Assembly: GCF_022807975.1 (NCBI RefSeq)
Contig: NZ_CP094358.1
Coordinates: 4,250,171 to 4,314,170 of the forward strand
DNA from: Abyssalbus ytuae
GTDB taxonomy: Bacteria > Bacteroidota > Bacteroidia > Flavobacteriales > Flavobacteriaceae
Direction: 5' to 3'
Length of the DNA: 64,000 bases
In this document: positions 26,178 through 35,773 of the stretch, piece after piece
How positions within the stretch are numbered: the stretch's first letter is position 1
Layout of the letters: every line of letters begins with the position of its first letter
The notes under the pieces: generated by a model
Databases searched by the model: none
Told to the model about the DNA's origin: nothing
What the model saw: only the letters and a program-made list of their open reading frames with translations
Position numbers and translations under genes: made by a program

Positions 26178-26207
26178 CAAAAGAGGCTCTGTTTAAGGCC
26201 TCTTTTG
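26178..26207. terminator. Rho-independent terminator
   Basis: CAAAAGAGGC / GCCTCTTTTG, a 10-base stem with a 10-base loop followed by TTTTTG on the plus strand. Ends the lipoprotein gene and could also act on the facing leu/tauE transcript. Confidence 0.88.
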
Positions 26208-26370
26208 TTTTTGATAGTATTCTGAGATATAAACTTTTTAAAAAATTACCGGCAAGGCCGTAGTACAAGACCGAAAAGAAGTTTTTCACTCTTCCCCATC
26301 AGAATGAACTTAGGGAAGCCGTCAACAAAAATTTTCATATTTCATTATTTAAAGTAGTACCTGGTGTTAT

Positions 26371-27114
26371 TCAGCGGAAAAATATAAATAAAGTTCCCAC
26401 TGCGGTTAGAATTAGTATTATCCTTCTAAAATTCATGTCTTTAATTTTTGAAACTAATACTATTCCGGTAAATAATCCTATTATAAGTGCAGGAACAATA
26501 AGCAGATTGATCTGCAAGGTAGAAAAGTTAATTGTTTTCCAGTAAAATACATGAAAGGGTATTTTAAATAAATTAACTATAAAAAACAACCAGGCAGCCG
26601 TACCAATAAAATGATTTTTAGGAAGTCTCAATGCCAGGAAATAAATATTGGCAAAGGCTCCTGCCAAATTTCCTATCATGGTAGCTATACCGGACAATAA
26701 ACCCATTGAGGCGCCAAAAAAATAATTGGAAGGAACCTGTTTAACATGTTTATAATCCCACCAAAACATAATCAGTACAGAAATAAAAATTAAGACTGCC
26801 ATGCCTTTTTTAAATATATATTCCGGCAGGTCTTTACCTACCACTACCCCTATTAAAACCCCGATAATCATCCAGGGAAGCAGTTTAAATAGGTAGTGCC
26901 ATTGCACATGTCTTCTGTAATAAATAATAGCAAATACATCGCCTACCAACAGTAAGGGTGCTATGATGCCGGTAGAAACTTTGCCTCCGAAGACCAGTGC
27001 AAAAATGGTCACAATTATGACTCCTATTCCTTTAAGTCCGGATTTTGATACACCTAAAAGAAATGAAGCAAAAACAGCCAGAGACCAATCCCAAATACTT
27101 AAAGATTCGATCAT
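26371..27114 (-). CDS. TauE/SafE family permease
   Basis: 247 residues with eight predicted membrane helices, matching the TauE/SafE fold: ASFLLGVSKSGLKGIG near the start and a repeated half with ASMGLLSGIATMIGNLAGAF near the middle. Members export sulfite, sulfoacetate or related organic anions. It starts 21 bases after leuB and is most likely read through from the leu operon; the link to leucine synthesis is unclear. Confidence 0.85.
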   Translation of the reverse strand: MIESLSIWDWSLAVFASFLLGVSKSGLKGIGVIIVTIFALVFGGKVSTGIIAPLLLVGDVFAIIYYRRHVQWHYLFKLLPWMIIGVLIGVVVGKDLPEYIFKKGMAVLIFISVLIMFWWDYKHVKQVPSNYFFGASMGLLSGIATMIGNLAGAFANIYFLALRLPKNHFIGTAAWLFFIVNLFKIPFHVFYWKTINFSTLQINLLIVPALIIGLFTGIVLVSKIKDMNFRRIILILTAVGTLFIFFR

Positions 27115-27135
27115 CGGGCTATTTTTATTTTAAAT

Positions 27136-28194
27136 TTAAATGTTTGCTGCCAGCCAATCACCAATTTCACTTGTTTTATAGGCTTTTCCTTCTCCGGCCA
27201 GATCTTCAGTAACTACTCCTTCAGCCAACGATTTATTTACTACATTCCTTATTACCTGTGCTTCTTCTTTTAAACCAAAAGCATCTTCAAACATCATGGC
27301 TGCGGACAAAACAGTTGCGAGGGGATTTGCAATATCTTTTCCTGCGGCCTGAGGATAAGAGCCATGAATTGGTTCAAATAAAGATGTATGAACCCCGATT
27401 GAAGCTGACGGCATCAACCCCATTGAACCTGAAATAACAGAAGCTTCATCAGTAAGTATATCGCCAAACATATTTTCGGTAATGAGTACATCGTAAGCTT
27501 TTGGCCATTGAATTAAACGCATGGCAACCGCATCAACAAATTCATAGCTTACTTCCACTTCCGGATACTCTTTTTCAAGTTCCTGTACCGTTTCTCTCCA
27601 TAAGCGAGATGATTCCAAAACATTTGCTTTATCTACACAACACAATTTTTTATTGCGGGAAAGAGCCATTTCAAAACCTAATTTGGCTAAACGCTTTACT
27701 TCTTCCCGGGTATAAATACAGGTATCGTATGCAGTTTCTCCCTCATCTTTTCTTCCTCTTTCACCAAAATAGATACCCCCTGTGAGTTCTCGCAAAAAAA
27801 TAAGGTCAGTTCCTTCTATCCGTTCCTTTTTTAAAGGAGATTTTTCAATTAATGAAGGGAAAGTAAATGTTGGCCTTACATTCGCAAATAATCCTAATTT
27901 TTGTCTCATTTTTAAAAGCCCCTGTTCCGGACGTACAGTTGCTTTCGGATTATTGTCAAAACGGGGATCGCCAATTGCCCCGAATAATACTGCATCGGCC
28001 TTCATACATATTTCATGGGTTTCATCCGGATAAGGCTCACCAACCGCATCAATAGCAGCTGCCCCTGTTAATGCAGGAGTCCAGTTTATTTCATGATTAA
28101 ATTTTTTTGCTACCGCATTACTTACTTTTACGGCTTGTTCTATTACTTCAGGTCCAATTCCATCGCCTGCTAAAAGAGCTATATTTAATTTCAT
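27136..28194 (-). CDS. leuB: 3-isopropylmalate dehydrogenase
   Basis: 352 residues, full length. LALLAGDGIGPEV-type start (NIALLAGDGIGPEVI), the substrate-binding stretch with RELTGGIYFGERGR, and the metal/NAD motif NMFGDILTDEASVISGSMG are all present. It oxidises and decarboxylates 3-isopropylmalate in leucine synthesis. Last biosynthetic gene of the leuC-leuD-leuA-leuB run, 32 bases after leuA. Confidence 0.96.
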   Translation of the reverse strand: MKLNIALLAGDGIGPEVIEQAVKVSNAVAKKFNHEINWTPALTGAAAIDAVGEPYPDETHEICMKADAVLFGAIGDPRFDNNPKATVRPEQGLLKMRQKLGLFANVRPTFTFPSLIEKSPLKKERIEGTDLIFLRELTGGIYFGERGRKDEGETAYDTCIYTREEVKRLAKLGFEMALSRNKKLCCVDKANVLESSRLWRETVQELEKEYPEVEVSYEFVDAVAMRLIQWPKAYDVLITENMFGDILTDEASVISGSMGLMPSASIGVHTSLFEPIHGSYPQAAGKDIANPLATVLSAAMMFEDAFGLKEEAQVIRNVVNKSLAEGVVTEDLAGEGKAYKTSEIGDWLAANI

Positions 28195-28226
28195 TTTTAT
28201 AATTACTCTGTTATTGTATTGGTTAT

Positions 28227-29744
28227 TTAAATTATATTCAACATTTTTTCTGTTGCTTTAATTGCAGAAACTGTTTGATCGGAGTCCAGCCCCCGGGTTT
28301 TAAATTCTTTAGTTTCGTTTTTCCAGGTGATAACGGTTTCGCATAAAGCATCGGAATTACTTCCGGGAGGGATACGTACTGCATAGTCTATTAACTTTGG
28401 TAGGGACATTTTCTTATTGGAATAAACACGTTTTAAAGCATTCATAAAAGCATCAAACTGTCCGTCCCCCTGTGCATTTTCCTCAATAAGTTCCCCTTCA
28501 ATTTTGATAGAAATTGTTGTAGAAGGTCTTAAACCCTTGGCATGAGTTAATACATATGACTCTACCACCACTTTTTCTTCAATTAAGTTGCTATCCAAAA
28601 CATCGGAAATTATATAAGGAAGGTCTTCTTTGGTTACAATTTCCTTTTTATCCCCCAGTTCTATGATACGTCGCGTTACCTTTTTAATATCCTCATCATT
28701 AAGTTTTAAACCTAATTCCTGAAGATTTTTTTGAATATTGGCTTTACCGGATGCTTTTCCTAAAGCATATTTGCGTTTTCTGCCAAATCTCTCCGGTAAT
28801 AAGTCATTAAAATAGAGGTTCTTTTTATTATCCCCGTCTGCATGAATACCAGCTGTTTGAGTAAATACGTTGTCCCCTACCACTGGTTTGTTGGCGGGAA
28901 TACGGAAACCCGAAAAAGTTTCTACAAGTTTACTTACAGAATATAAAGCTTTTTCGTTGACCGCTATCCCACAATCTTTTACATAATCATTAATTACAGC
29001 CACAACGCTTGCCAAGGGTGCATTTCCTGCCCTTTCTCCCATCCCGTTCATAGTTAAATGCAATCCGTTGGCTCCGGCCCTTAAAGCCTCCAATACATTA
29101 GCTACACTCAAATCGTAATCATTATGAGCATGGAAATCAATATGCATTTCAGGAAATGCTAAACGTATCTCCGAGATATATTCAAAGGTTTCCGAAGGCG
29201 TTAAAACTCCTAATGTGTCCGGTAATAAAACTTTTTTTACGGGTTGGGCCGATAAAAAATTTAAAAAACTGAAAACATAATCTTTTGAATTCCGCATCCC
29301 GTTACTCCAATCCTCAAGGTATACGTTAGTTTCAATATCATTTTTGATAGCAGATTTGATAGTTTCTTCAATTTCTGAAAAATGTTGATCGGGAGTTTTT
29401 TTTAGCTGATAGGTAAGATGATTTAATGAACCTTTTGTAAGGAGATTTTGCACTTTGGCACCTGCCTGCAGCATCCATTCAATAGAAATTCCGTTATCGA
29501 CAAAGGTAAGCACCTCAATCCTGTCAATATTACCACTTTCTTTTGCCCACTTTGTAATGTTTTTTACCGCTTCAAACTCTCCTTCCGAAACCCTGGCAGA
29601 AGCAATTTCAATCCTATCTACTTTAAGCTCTTCCAGCAATAATTTGGCAATGGTAAGTTTTTCAGAAGAAGAAAAAGATACTCCGGAGGTTTGTTCACCG
29701 TCACGAAGTGTGGTATCCATAATTTCTATTTTTCTCTTACTCAT
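28227..29744 (-). CDS. leuA: 2-isopropylmalate synthase-like enzyme
   Basis: 505 residues. The N-terminal catalytic barrel begins IMDTTLRDGEQTSGVSF and has the metal motif HAHNDYDLSVAN. A C-terminal LeuA regulatory domain (about residues 385-505) has GDGQFDAFMNAL and the usual end. The sequence is closer to the LeuA2/citramalate synthase-like branch than to E. coli LeuA, so pyruvate could be the acceptor. Its place inside leuCDAB favours the leucine step. Gap of 77 bases after leuD, 32 before leuB. Confidence 0.85.
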   Translation of the reverse strand: MSKRKIEIMDTTLRDGEQTSGVSFSSSEKLTIAKLLLEELKVDRIEIASARVSEGEFEAVKNITKWAKESGNIDRIEVLTFVDNGISIEWMLQAGAKVQNLLTKGSLNHLTYQLKKTPDQHFSEIEETIKSAIKNDIETNVYLEDWSNGMRNSKDYVFSFLNFLSAQPVKKVLLPDTLGVLTPSETFEYISEIRLAFPEMHIDFHAHNDYDLSVANVLEALRAGANGLHLTMNGMGERAGNAPLASVVAVINDYVKDCGIAVNEKALYSVSKLVETFSGFRIPANKPVVGDNVFTQTAGIHADGDNKKNLYFNDLLPERFGRKRKYALGKASGKANIQKNLQELGLKLNDEDIKKVTRRIIELGDKKEIVTKEDLPYIISDVLDSNLIEEKVVVESYVLTHAKGLRPSTTISIKIEGELIEENAQGDGQFDAFMNALKRVYSNKKMSLPKLIDYAVRIPPGSNSDALCETVITWKNETKEFKTRGLDSDQTVSAIKATEKMLNII

Positions 29745-29821
29745 TGGTATTCATATTATAAAAGCGCTCAACAATTTTTTGCTGAAACGCTTCTTTATTC
29801 AATCTTTATAAAAAAATAATA

Positions 29822-30418
29822 TTATACGGGCAGCTTTTTAGCAAAATCAGCTATATCTTCTTTTATGTTTTGAAGATAATCTATATCATCAAAACCGTTC
29901 AACATATTTTGTTTTTTGTATCCGTTTATTTCAAAAACCTCATTTTCACCAGTAGATAATATGGTGATGGTTTGGTTTGGTAAATTAACTTCTAATTCCG
30001 TTTTAGGATCATCGTATACGGCTTTAAAAATTTTATCTAAAAAATCTGCACTTACCTGAACAGGCAACACTCCCACATTTAAACAGTTATTTCTAAAGAT
30101 ATCGGCAAAAAAGCTTGAAACCACACATCTAAAACCATAATCGTAAACGGCCCATGCTGCATGCTCCCGTGATGACCCGGAACCAAAATTTTTACCTCCT
30201 GCCAAAATTTTTCCGCTGTAGACAGGATTATTCAGAACAAAATCTTCCTTAGGGGTATTGTCCGGGTTATATCGCCAGTCACGAAAAAGATTATCCCCAA
30301 ATCCTTTTCTTTCGGTTGCTTTTAAAAAACGCGCGGGGATGATCTGGTCGGTATCAACATTTTCAATGGGTAATGGAACTACCGTACTTTTTAATATTTC
30401 AAATTTATCGTAAGCCAT
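29822..30418 (-). CDS. leuD: 3-isopropylmalate dehydratase small subunit
   Basis: 198 residues, normal length. The swivelling-domain signature is complete: NVDTDQIIPARFLK near the start, then GKNFGSGSSREHAAWA. With LeuC it isomerises 2- to 3-isopropylmalate. It lies 40 bases after leuC. Confidence 0.96.
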   Translation of the reverse strand: MAYDKFEILKSTVVPLPIENVDTDQIIPARFLKATERKGFGDNLFRDWRYNPDNTPKEDFVLNNPVYSGKILAGGKNFGSGSSREHAAWAVYDYGFRCVVSSFFADIFRNNCLNVGVLPVQVSADFLDKIFKAVYDDPKTELEVNLPNQTITILSTGENEVFEINGYKKQNMLNGFDDIDYLQNIKEDIADFAKKLPV

Positions 30419-30458
30419 TTTATTTTTTCAGATCAATTATTAAGAGATTTTTATTAAT

Positions 30459-31853
30459 TTAAATCAGGGTTCTGGGATCTGTTAAAACCCCTGTAACTGC
30501 TGCCGCTGCTGCAACCAGCGGACTGGCCAACATGGTTCTGGCACCTGGCCCCTGCCTGCCTTCAAAATTTCTGTTTGAAGTACTCACTGCATATTTCCCG
30601 GCAGGTATTTTATCGTCGTTCATTGCCAGACATGCTGAACAACCCGGTTGCCGGAGAGAAAATCCGGCTTCGGTGATAATATCCAGCAAACCTTCTTCTT
30701 TAATCTGGCTCTCTACAATATGTGAACCGGGAACCAGCCATACATTTACGTTATCAGCTTTTTTTCTTCCTTTTACCACCGATGCAAATGCTCTGAAATC
30801 TTCAATTCTGCCGTTGGTACAACTACCCACAAATACATAATCAACTTTTTTTCCCAACATAGGTTCTCCTTCGGTATATCCCATGTAATTAAGGGATTTA
30901 ATATAGGTTGATTTTCCTCCTTCAATTTCATCCGCCTGTGGAATATTTTTGGTAATACCCATTCCCATTCCGGGATTAGTACCGTAAGTAATCATGGGTT
31001 CTATTTCTGTACCGTCAAAAGTGTATTCTTTGTCAAAAACGGCATCGGAATCTGTTTTTAAAGTTTTCCAATACGCAAGAGCTTCTTCCCATTTTTCACC
31101 TTCAGGAGCATAAGGTCTGTTTTTTATATAATTAAATGTTGTCTCATCAGGTGCAATCATACCTCCCCTTGCTCCCATCTCAATACTCAAATTACAAACC
31201 GTCATTCGCCCCTCCATAGACATATTTTCAAATACATCACCAGCATATTCAACAAAATACCCGGTAGCTCCTGATGTGGTTAACCTGGATATAATGTAAA
31301 GGGCTACATCTTTTGGAGTTACCCCTTTTCCTAAAGTACCGTTAATGTTAATTCTCATCTTCCTGGGCTTAGGTTGCATGATACATTGTGTAGAAAGTAC
31401 CATTTCAACTTCGGAGGTACCTATACCAAAGGCAATTGCCCCGAAAGCTCCATGAGTAGAGGTATGAGAATCTCCACATACAATTGTCATACCAGGTTGG
31501 GTTATGCCATTTTCAGGCCCCACTACATGAACAATTCCGTTTTTTTCATGACCTAATCCCCAATGACTTATTCCATATTCATTGGTATTATGCTCTAAAG
31601 CTTTAAGCTGATTGGCCGAAAGCGGATCTTCCACCGGTAAATGCTGATTGATGGTAGGTGTATTATGATCGGCCGTAGCAAAAGTTCGTTCAGGATATAA
31701 TACTTTTATACCTCTATTCTTTAATCCTAAAAACGCCACGGGACTGGTTACTTCATGTATAAAATGACGGTCTATAAATAAAACATCCGGACCATCTGCT
31801 ATATTTCTTACTACATGTGCATCCCACACTTTATCAAACAATGTCGTACTCAT
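30459..31853 (-). CDS. leuC: 3-isopropylmalate dehydratase large subunit
   Basis: 464 residues, normal length. The three [4Fe-4S] cysteines are in [11 protein letters not shown] and [10 protein letters not shown]. Substrate segments [20 protein letters not shown] and [10 protein letters not shown] are intact. First gene of the leu operon; a TAAATTTG promoter lies about 50 bases upstream. Confidence 0.97.
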   Translation of the reverse strand: MSTTLFDKVWDAHVVRNIADGPDVLFIDRHFIHEVTSPVAFLGLKNRGIKVLYPERTFATADHNTPTINQHLPVEDPLSANQLKALEHNTNEYGISHWGLGHEKNGIVHVVGPENGITQPGMTIVCGDSHTSTHGAFGAIAFGIGTSEVEMVLSTQCIMQPKPRKMRININGTLGKGVTPKDVALYIISRLTTSGATGYFVEYAGDVFENMSMEGRMTVCNLSIEMGARGGMIAPDETTFNYIKNRPYAPEGEKWEEALAYWKTLKTDSDAVFDKEYTFDGTEIEPMITYGTNPGMGMGITKNIPQADEIEGGKSTYIKSLNYMGYTEGEPMLGKKVDYVFVGSCTNGRIEDFRAFASVVKGRKKADNVNVWLVPGSHIVESQIKEEGLLDIITEAGFSLRQPGCSACLAMNDDKIPAGKYAVSTSNRNFEGRQGPGARTMLASPLVAAAAAVTGVLTDPRTLI

Positions 31854-31899
31854 TCTATTTTTTTATTTTCTACTCTACTATTATAATTCGAAAGGAGCG

Positions 31900-31907
31900 C
31901 AAATTTA
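31900..31907 (-). promoter_or_regulatory. -7 box TAAATTTG of the leu operon
   Basis: Minus-strand TAAATTTG matches TAnnTTTG, giving a leader of about 40 bases before the leuC ATG. No attenuator, leader peptide or T-box is visible between it and leuC. Confidence 0.6.
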
Positions 31908-32120
31908 CAAAAATTCAACCTTTTAGCGTTCACATGCTATAACTTTAAAAGTTTTGTATTTAATTTACAACAAAATTATATCAACAAATAAAGATTAAAA
32001 AACTTAATATATATTGTTGATATTATAGAAAATTATGATATTCAAATAAATTGACTTAATATGAACTCTGTTTAAAAAACATTGATTTACAAATGTTTAA
32101 CCCTTTAAAACCTACTTTTT

Positions 32121-32519
32121 ATGAATAAATTTTTATTATTTCCAATCTTATTAATGCTTCTTTTTTCTTGTACTGATAATGATGATACCTCTAAAGAAGA
32201 TACTCTTGAGGAAGGTTCTTTTAACGAATCATTACTTTTTGATAAATGGTGGTATTCAACCTCAGGGAATACACAATTATTTATATCTTCTACCGGATCG
32301 TTTGAACAAGTTTTATCTTCCAGCCTTAGTGATACAGGAACATGGGAATGGATTAACGATAATCACACCCAAATGAAATTTACCGTAACTCCGGGAGGAT
32401 CAAACATTGTGAATGAATTTTGGGTAGAATATACTTTGATTGAATCGTCATCTATAGAGTTTAATTATTCTACAGATAATGAAAGTTATGCTCAATATTC
32501 ATTTACCGATATTGAATAA
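32121..32519 (+). CDS. Small lipoprotein, lipocalin-like
   Basis: 132 residues with a lipobox ending at C17 (LLFSC). The rest is acidic, then beta-rich with KWWYSTSG, GTWEWIND and alternating strands to the end, as in the short lipocalin-like lipoproteins common in flavobacteria. Probably surface- or periplasm-anchored. A 16-base perfect hairpin follows. Confidence 0.65.
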   Translation: MNKFLLFPILLMLLFSCTDNDDTSKEDTLEEGSFNESLLFDKWWYSTSGNTQLFISSTGSFEQVLSSSLSDTGTWEWINDNHTQMKFTVTPGGSNIVNEFWVEYTLIESSSIEFNYSTDNESYAQYSFTDIE

Positions 32520-32532
32520 TACAAGATTGTGA

Positions 32533-32571
32533 AAAGTTTTAAGAAGCATGTAAACTGCTTCTTAAAACTTT
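32533..32571. terminator. Strong hairpin terminator
   Basis: A perfect 16-base stem (AAAGTTTTAAGAAGCA / TGCTTCTTAAAACTTT) with a 7-base loop, 14 bases after the lipoprotein stop. Confidence 0.88.
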
Positions 32572-32624
32572 AATATCTCATTAAGAAATAAACAACTGAA
32601 AATTTCTTAGCTTGTAAATAAAAA

Positions 32625-32843
32625 ATGAAAATAAATTCCATATTCCTGGTAATTTTTATCACTATATACCTAATAATATTTGCTATTTTTGCTCAACTAA
32701 ATGTAAAAACAGGCTTTCTCTTCTATGCATTATTTATAGGACAATTAATATTTTTATTTACAGTTTACCGGGTATTAAAAGATAATTACAAAACTTCAAA
32801 AACTTTTAGGGACTGGTATGAGGATAAACCCATTGAAAAGTAA
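32625..32843 (+). CDS. Small two-helix membrane protein, unknown function
   Basis: 72 residues with hydrophobic segments at about 5-24 and 29-49, then a charged tail (LKDNYKTSKTFRDWYEDKP). It resembles short conserved membrane proteins of Bacteroidota with a DWY-containing C-terminus. ATG at 32625 follows an A-rich leader. Not in an obvious operon; function unknown. Confidence 0.7.
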   Translation: MKINSIFLVIFITIYLIIFAIFAQLNVKTGFLFYALFIGQLIFLFTVYRVLKDNYKTSKTFRDWYEDKPIEK

Positions 32844-32950
32844 TTTCCCTTTTCTATTCATGTGTGAAACAGGCATAAACCCCTCAACTTATTTGGTGTC
32901 AATTTTATAATGAACTACCTTTATAGGTTGAAAATTATAAACTAACAGTT

Positions 32951-34102
32951 ATGAAAAACAATCGATTGTTTTTTACTGCTGCCTTACTTCTATTATTAAC
33001 CGGCAGTTGTAAAGAGAAACCAAAAGATCAAATTACAGAAGACATTCATCCTGCAACCCTGCAAGAAACTTTTAAAAATGATTTTTATATCGGTGCAGCC
33101 ATCAACGTGAACCAGATAAAAGAAACAGATTCTTTAATGGCAGGACTTTTAAAAAAAGAATTTAACAGTATTACGGCAGAAAACATGATGAAATCTATGC
33201 ACATCCATCCTGCCAAAGACTCTTTTAATTTTGAAATTCCAGATAAGTTTGTAGAATTAGGACAAAAAAACAACATGTACATAGTAGGCCACACACTTGT
33301 ATGGCACAGCCAGCTTTCTCCCTGGATCGAAAAAATTAAAGACAGTACAGAAATGCATCATGCAATACAAAGCCATATCAATACTATAGTAGGGAGATAC
33401 AAAGGCAAAATTAATTCATGGGATGTTGTAAATGAAGCACTGAATGAAGACGGAACCCTGAGAAACTCCGTTTTCCTTGAAAGACTGGGGGAAAATTATT
33501 TAACGACTGCCTTTAAGCTAACTGCTGAAGCTGATCCGGATGCAGAATTATACTATAATGATTATAACATGTGCCAACCTGCAAAAAGAGACGGTGCTGT
33601 AAAACTGGTAAAAAAATTACAGGAAAACGGGGCTAAAATAAACGGTGTAGGAATACAAGGGCACTGGAATCTTAATTCTCCTTCATTAGAGGAAATTGAA
33701 AAAAGCATATTAGCTTATTCTCAATTAGGTGTAGATGTTGCCATTACTGAACTGGATATTACAGTATTACCAAGTCCGTGGGATTTGCAAGGGGCCGATG
33801 TAAACCAAAACTTTGAAGGAAATCCAAAAATGAATCCGTACCCAGATAAACTTCCCGATTCCATTCAGGATAAACTAGCTAAACGTTATCAGGATATTTT
33901 CGCTTTATTTTTAAAACATAAAGATAAAATTAAACGTGTTACTTTTTGGGGTGTAAACGATGCACAGTCCTGGAAAAATGACTGGCCTATTAAAGGAAGA
34001 ACCGATTTTCCCCTTCTTTTTGACAGAAATCTAAAGCCAAAAGAAGCATATAAAGCCATAATTTCTTTAAAAGAAAAAAACAAGGAAGACTCCCGCCAAT
34101 AA
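32951..34102 (+). CDS. GH10 endo-1,4-beta-xylanase, lipoprotein
   Basis: 383 residues with a lipobox ending at C20 (LTGSC), so it is probably on the cell surface or in the periplasm. The GH10 barrel has the acid/base Glu in WDVVNEAL (E162) and the nucleophile Glu in ITELDI (E267), plus the substrate segments HTLVWHSQ and WGVNDAQSW. It should cut xylan or xylo-oligosaccharides. The transporter and GH43 genes follow on the same strand. Confidence 0.94.
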   Translation: MKNNRLFFTAALLLLLTGSCKEKPKDQITEDIHPATLQETFKNDFYIGAAINVNQIKETDSLMAGLLKKEFNSITAENMMKSMHIHPAKDSFNFEIPDKFVELGQKNNMYIVGHTLVWHSQLSPWIEKIKDSTEMHHAIQSHINTIVGRYKGKINSWDVVNEALNEDGTLRNSVFLERLGENYLTTAFKLTAEADPDAELYYNDYNMCQPAKRDGAVKLVKKLQENGAKINGVGIQGHWNLNSPSLEEIEKSILAYSQLGVDVAITELDITVLPSPWDLQGADVNQNFEGNPKMNPYPDKLPDSIQDKLAKRYQDIFALFLKHKDKIKRVTFWGVNDAQSWKNDWPIKGRTDFPLLFDRNLKPKEAYKAIISLKEKNKEDSRQ

Positions 34103-34289
34103 AATTATTATTCAAACATTTAGATAAATGAATAATGTTATTTTTATTAGAATAAAAAAGGTTACAATCTTGCTTTATTTTTAAGTTTTGTTTAGATTTA
34201 CGCAATCGATTTCGTTAATTTTTATCTAATATTAATTAACCCTTTGATTAGAAGATAATAATGAAATAATTAACCAGAAAATATTTTTA

Positions 34290-35735
34290 ATGAAATCACA
34301 CTCACACAGATTATCCATCAAAGAAAAAGTTGGATATGCACTGGGAGACCTTGCTGCAAACTTAGTTTTTCAAACACTTATAACCTATTTAGCTTATTTT
34401 TATACTGATATCTACGGATTATCTACTGACGATTCTTCGGTAATTATGCTTGTTGTAGGTTTAATTGCTGCTTTTGTCTTTAATCCGATAGTGGGAGCTT
34501 TGGCAGATAGAACTGATACTAAATGGGGAAAATTCAGACCATGGATTCTTTTTACTGCAATTCCGTTAGGAGTAGTTGCCTTGCTGGCATTTACTACTCC
34601 TGATTTTTCTTATAAAGGTAAAGTAATTTATGCTGCGGTAACTTACACTTTACTCTTACTTCTTTACGCTGCAAACAACTTACCATATGCAGCGTTGAGT
34701 GGCGTTATTACAGGAGATATGGCTGAAAGAAACAGCATGTCATCTTATAGGTTTGTAGCAGTAATGTTTGCCCAGTTTTTTGTTCAGGTATTTATGTATC
34801 CTATTATACTTAAAGTGGGCGGTGGTGATAAAGCTTTGGGAATAGAAAAAGTAATGACTGTCCTGGCAATAATAGGAACTATAATGCTTTTAATAACCTT
34901 TTTTACTACAAGAGAACGTATTATTCCAAAACCTGAGCAAAGATCCAGCCTGGTGGAAGATTTGAAAGATCTTATAAAAAACCGCCCCTGGGTCATAATG
35001 CTTGTTTTAACTATCCTTGTGTTCATTACGCTTGCCATGAAAGGGGGCTCATATTTATATTATTTTGAAAATTATGTTGACGAAGAGCGATTAAGAATCT
35101 TTATACAGCCAATTCTTGATTTATTATCTAATATCGGACTCAACTTATTTGAAGATGATGTAGTTTCTTCGGGTTTTGGTTTGTTCAATGCCGGAGGTAT
35201 CATCTTTATGATAGTGGGCATTACATTATCCAAAAAATTTGCTGACAAATACGGAAAAAGAGATGTATTTGGTATTTCTCTGGTCATCTCGACATTATTT
35301 ATCATAGCCTTCTATTTTTTCCCAAAAACATCTGTAAACCTGATGTTTTATTCGCAAATTTTACACGGATTTTTCTATGGAATAACAATCCCGATTTTAT
35401 GGGCTATGATTGCTGATGTTGCCGACTTTTCTGAGTGGAGAAATAACAGAAGGGCAACCGCTATTATATTTTCAGCCATGATGGTAGGCTTAAAAGTGGG
35501 TTTAAGCGCCGGAGGAGCACTGGTAACTCGTATTTTAAATATATACCAATACATACCACAATCTGAAAATCAGCCTGAAAGTGCTATAAACGGAATTAAA
35601 TTGTTGGTAAGTATCTACCCTGCCATACCCTTTTTAATGGGAACAGGCTTACTGTTTTTTTATGAAATAAATAAGAGAATGGAAGATCAGATAGAAAAAG
35701 ATTTAAATGAAAGAAGATCAGAGGCAAACTCGTAA
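34290..35735 (+). CDS. GPH-family sugar:cation symporter (XynP-like)
   Basis: 481 residues with about 12 membrane segments. The family pattern is clear: KVGYALGDLAANLVF at the start and NPIVGALADRTDTKWGKFRPWIL in the first cytoplasmic loop. An insertion of about 40 residues with EEDV/FEDDV-type acidic sequence separates helices near residues 265-290. With a xylanase before it and GH43 after it, xylo-oligosaccharide import is the best guess. Confidence 0.9.
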   Translation: MKSHSHRLSIKEKVGYALGDLAANLVFQTLITYLAYFYTDIYGLSTDDSSVIMLVVGLIAAFVFNPIVGALADRTDTKWGKFRPWILFTAIPLGVVALLAFTTPDFSYKGKVIYAAVTYTLLLLLYAANNLPYAALSGVITGDMAERNSMSSYRFVAVMFAQFFVQVFMYPIILKVGGGDKALGIEKVMTVLAIIGTIMLLITFFTTRERIIPKPEQRSSLVEDLKDLIKNRPWVIMLVLTILVFITLAMKGGSYLYYFENYVDEERLRIFIQPILDLLSNIGLNLFEDDVVSSGFGLFNAGGIIFMIVGITLSKKFADKYGKRDVFGISLVISTLFIIAFYFFPKTSVNLMFYSQILHGFFYGITIPILWAMIADVADFSEWRNNRRATAIIFSAMMVGLKVGLSAGGALVTRILNIYQYIPQSENQPESAINGIKLLVSIYPAIPFLMGTGLLFFYEINKRMEDQIEKDLNERRSEANS

Positions 35736-35773
35736 AAAAGTATTTAAAGTAAAGTAAATTAAAATATAATAAA

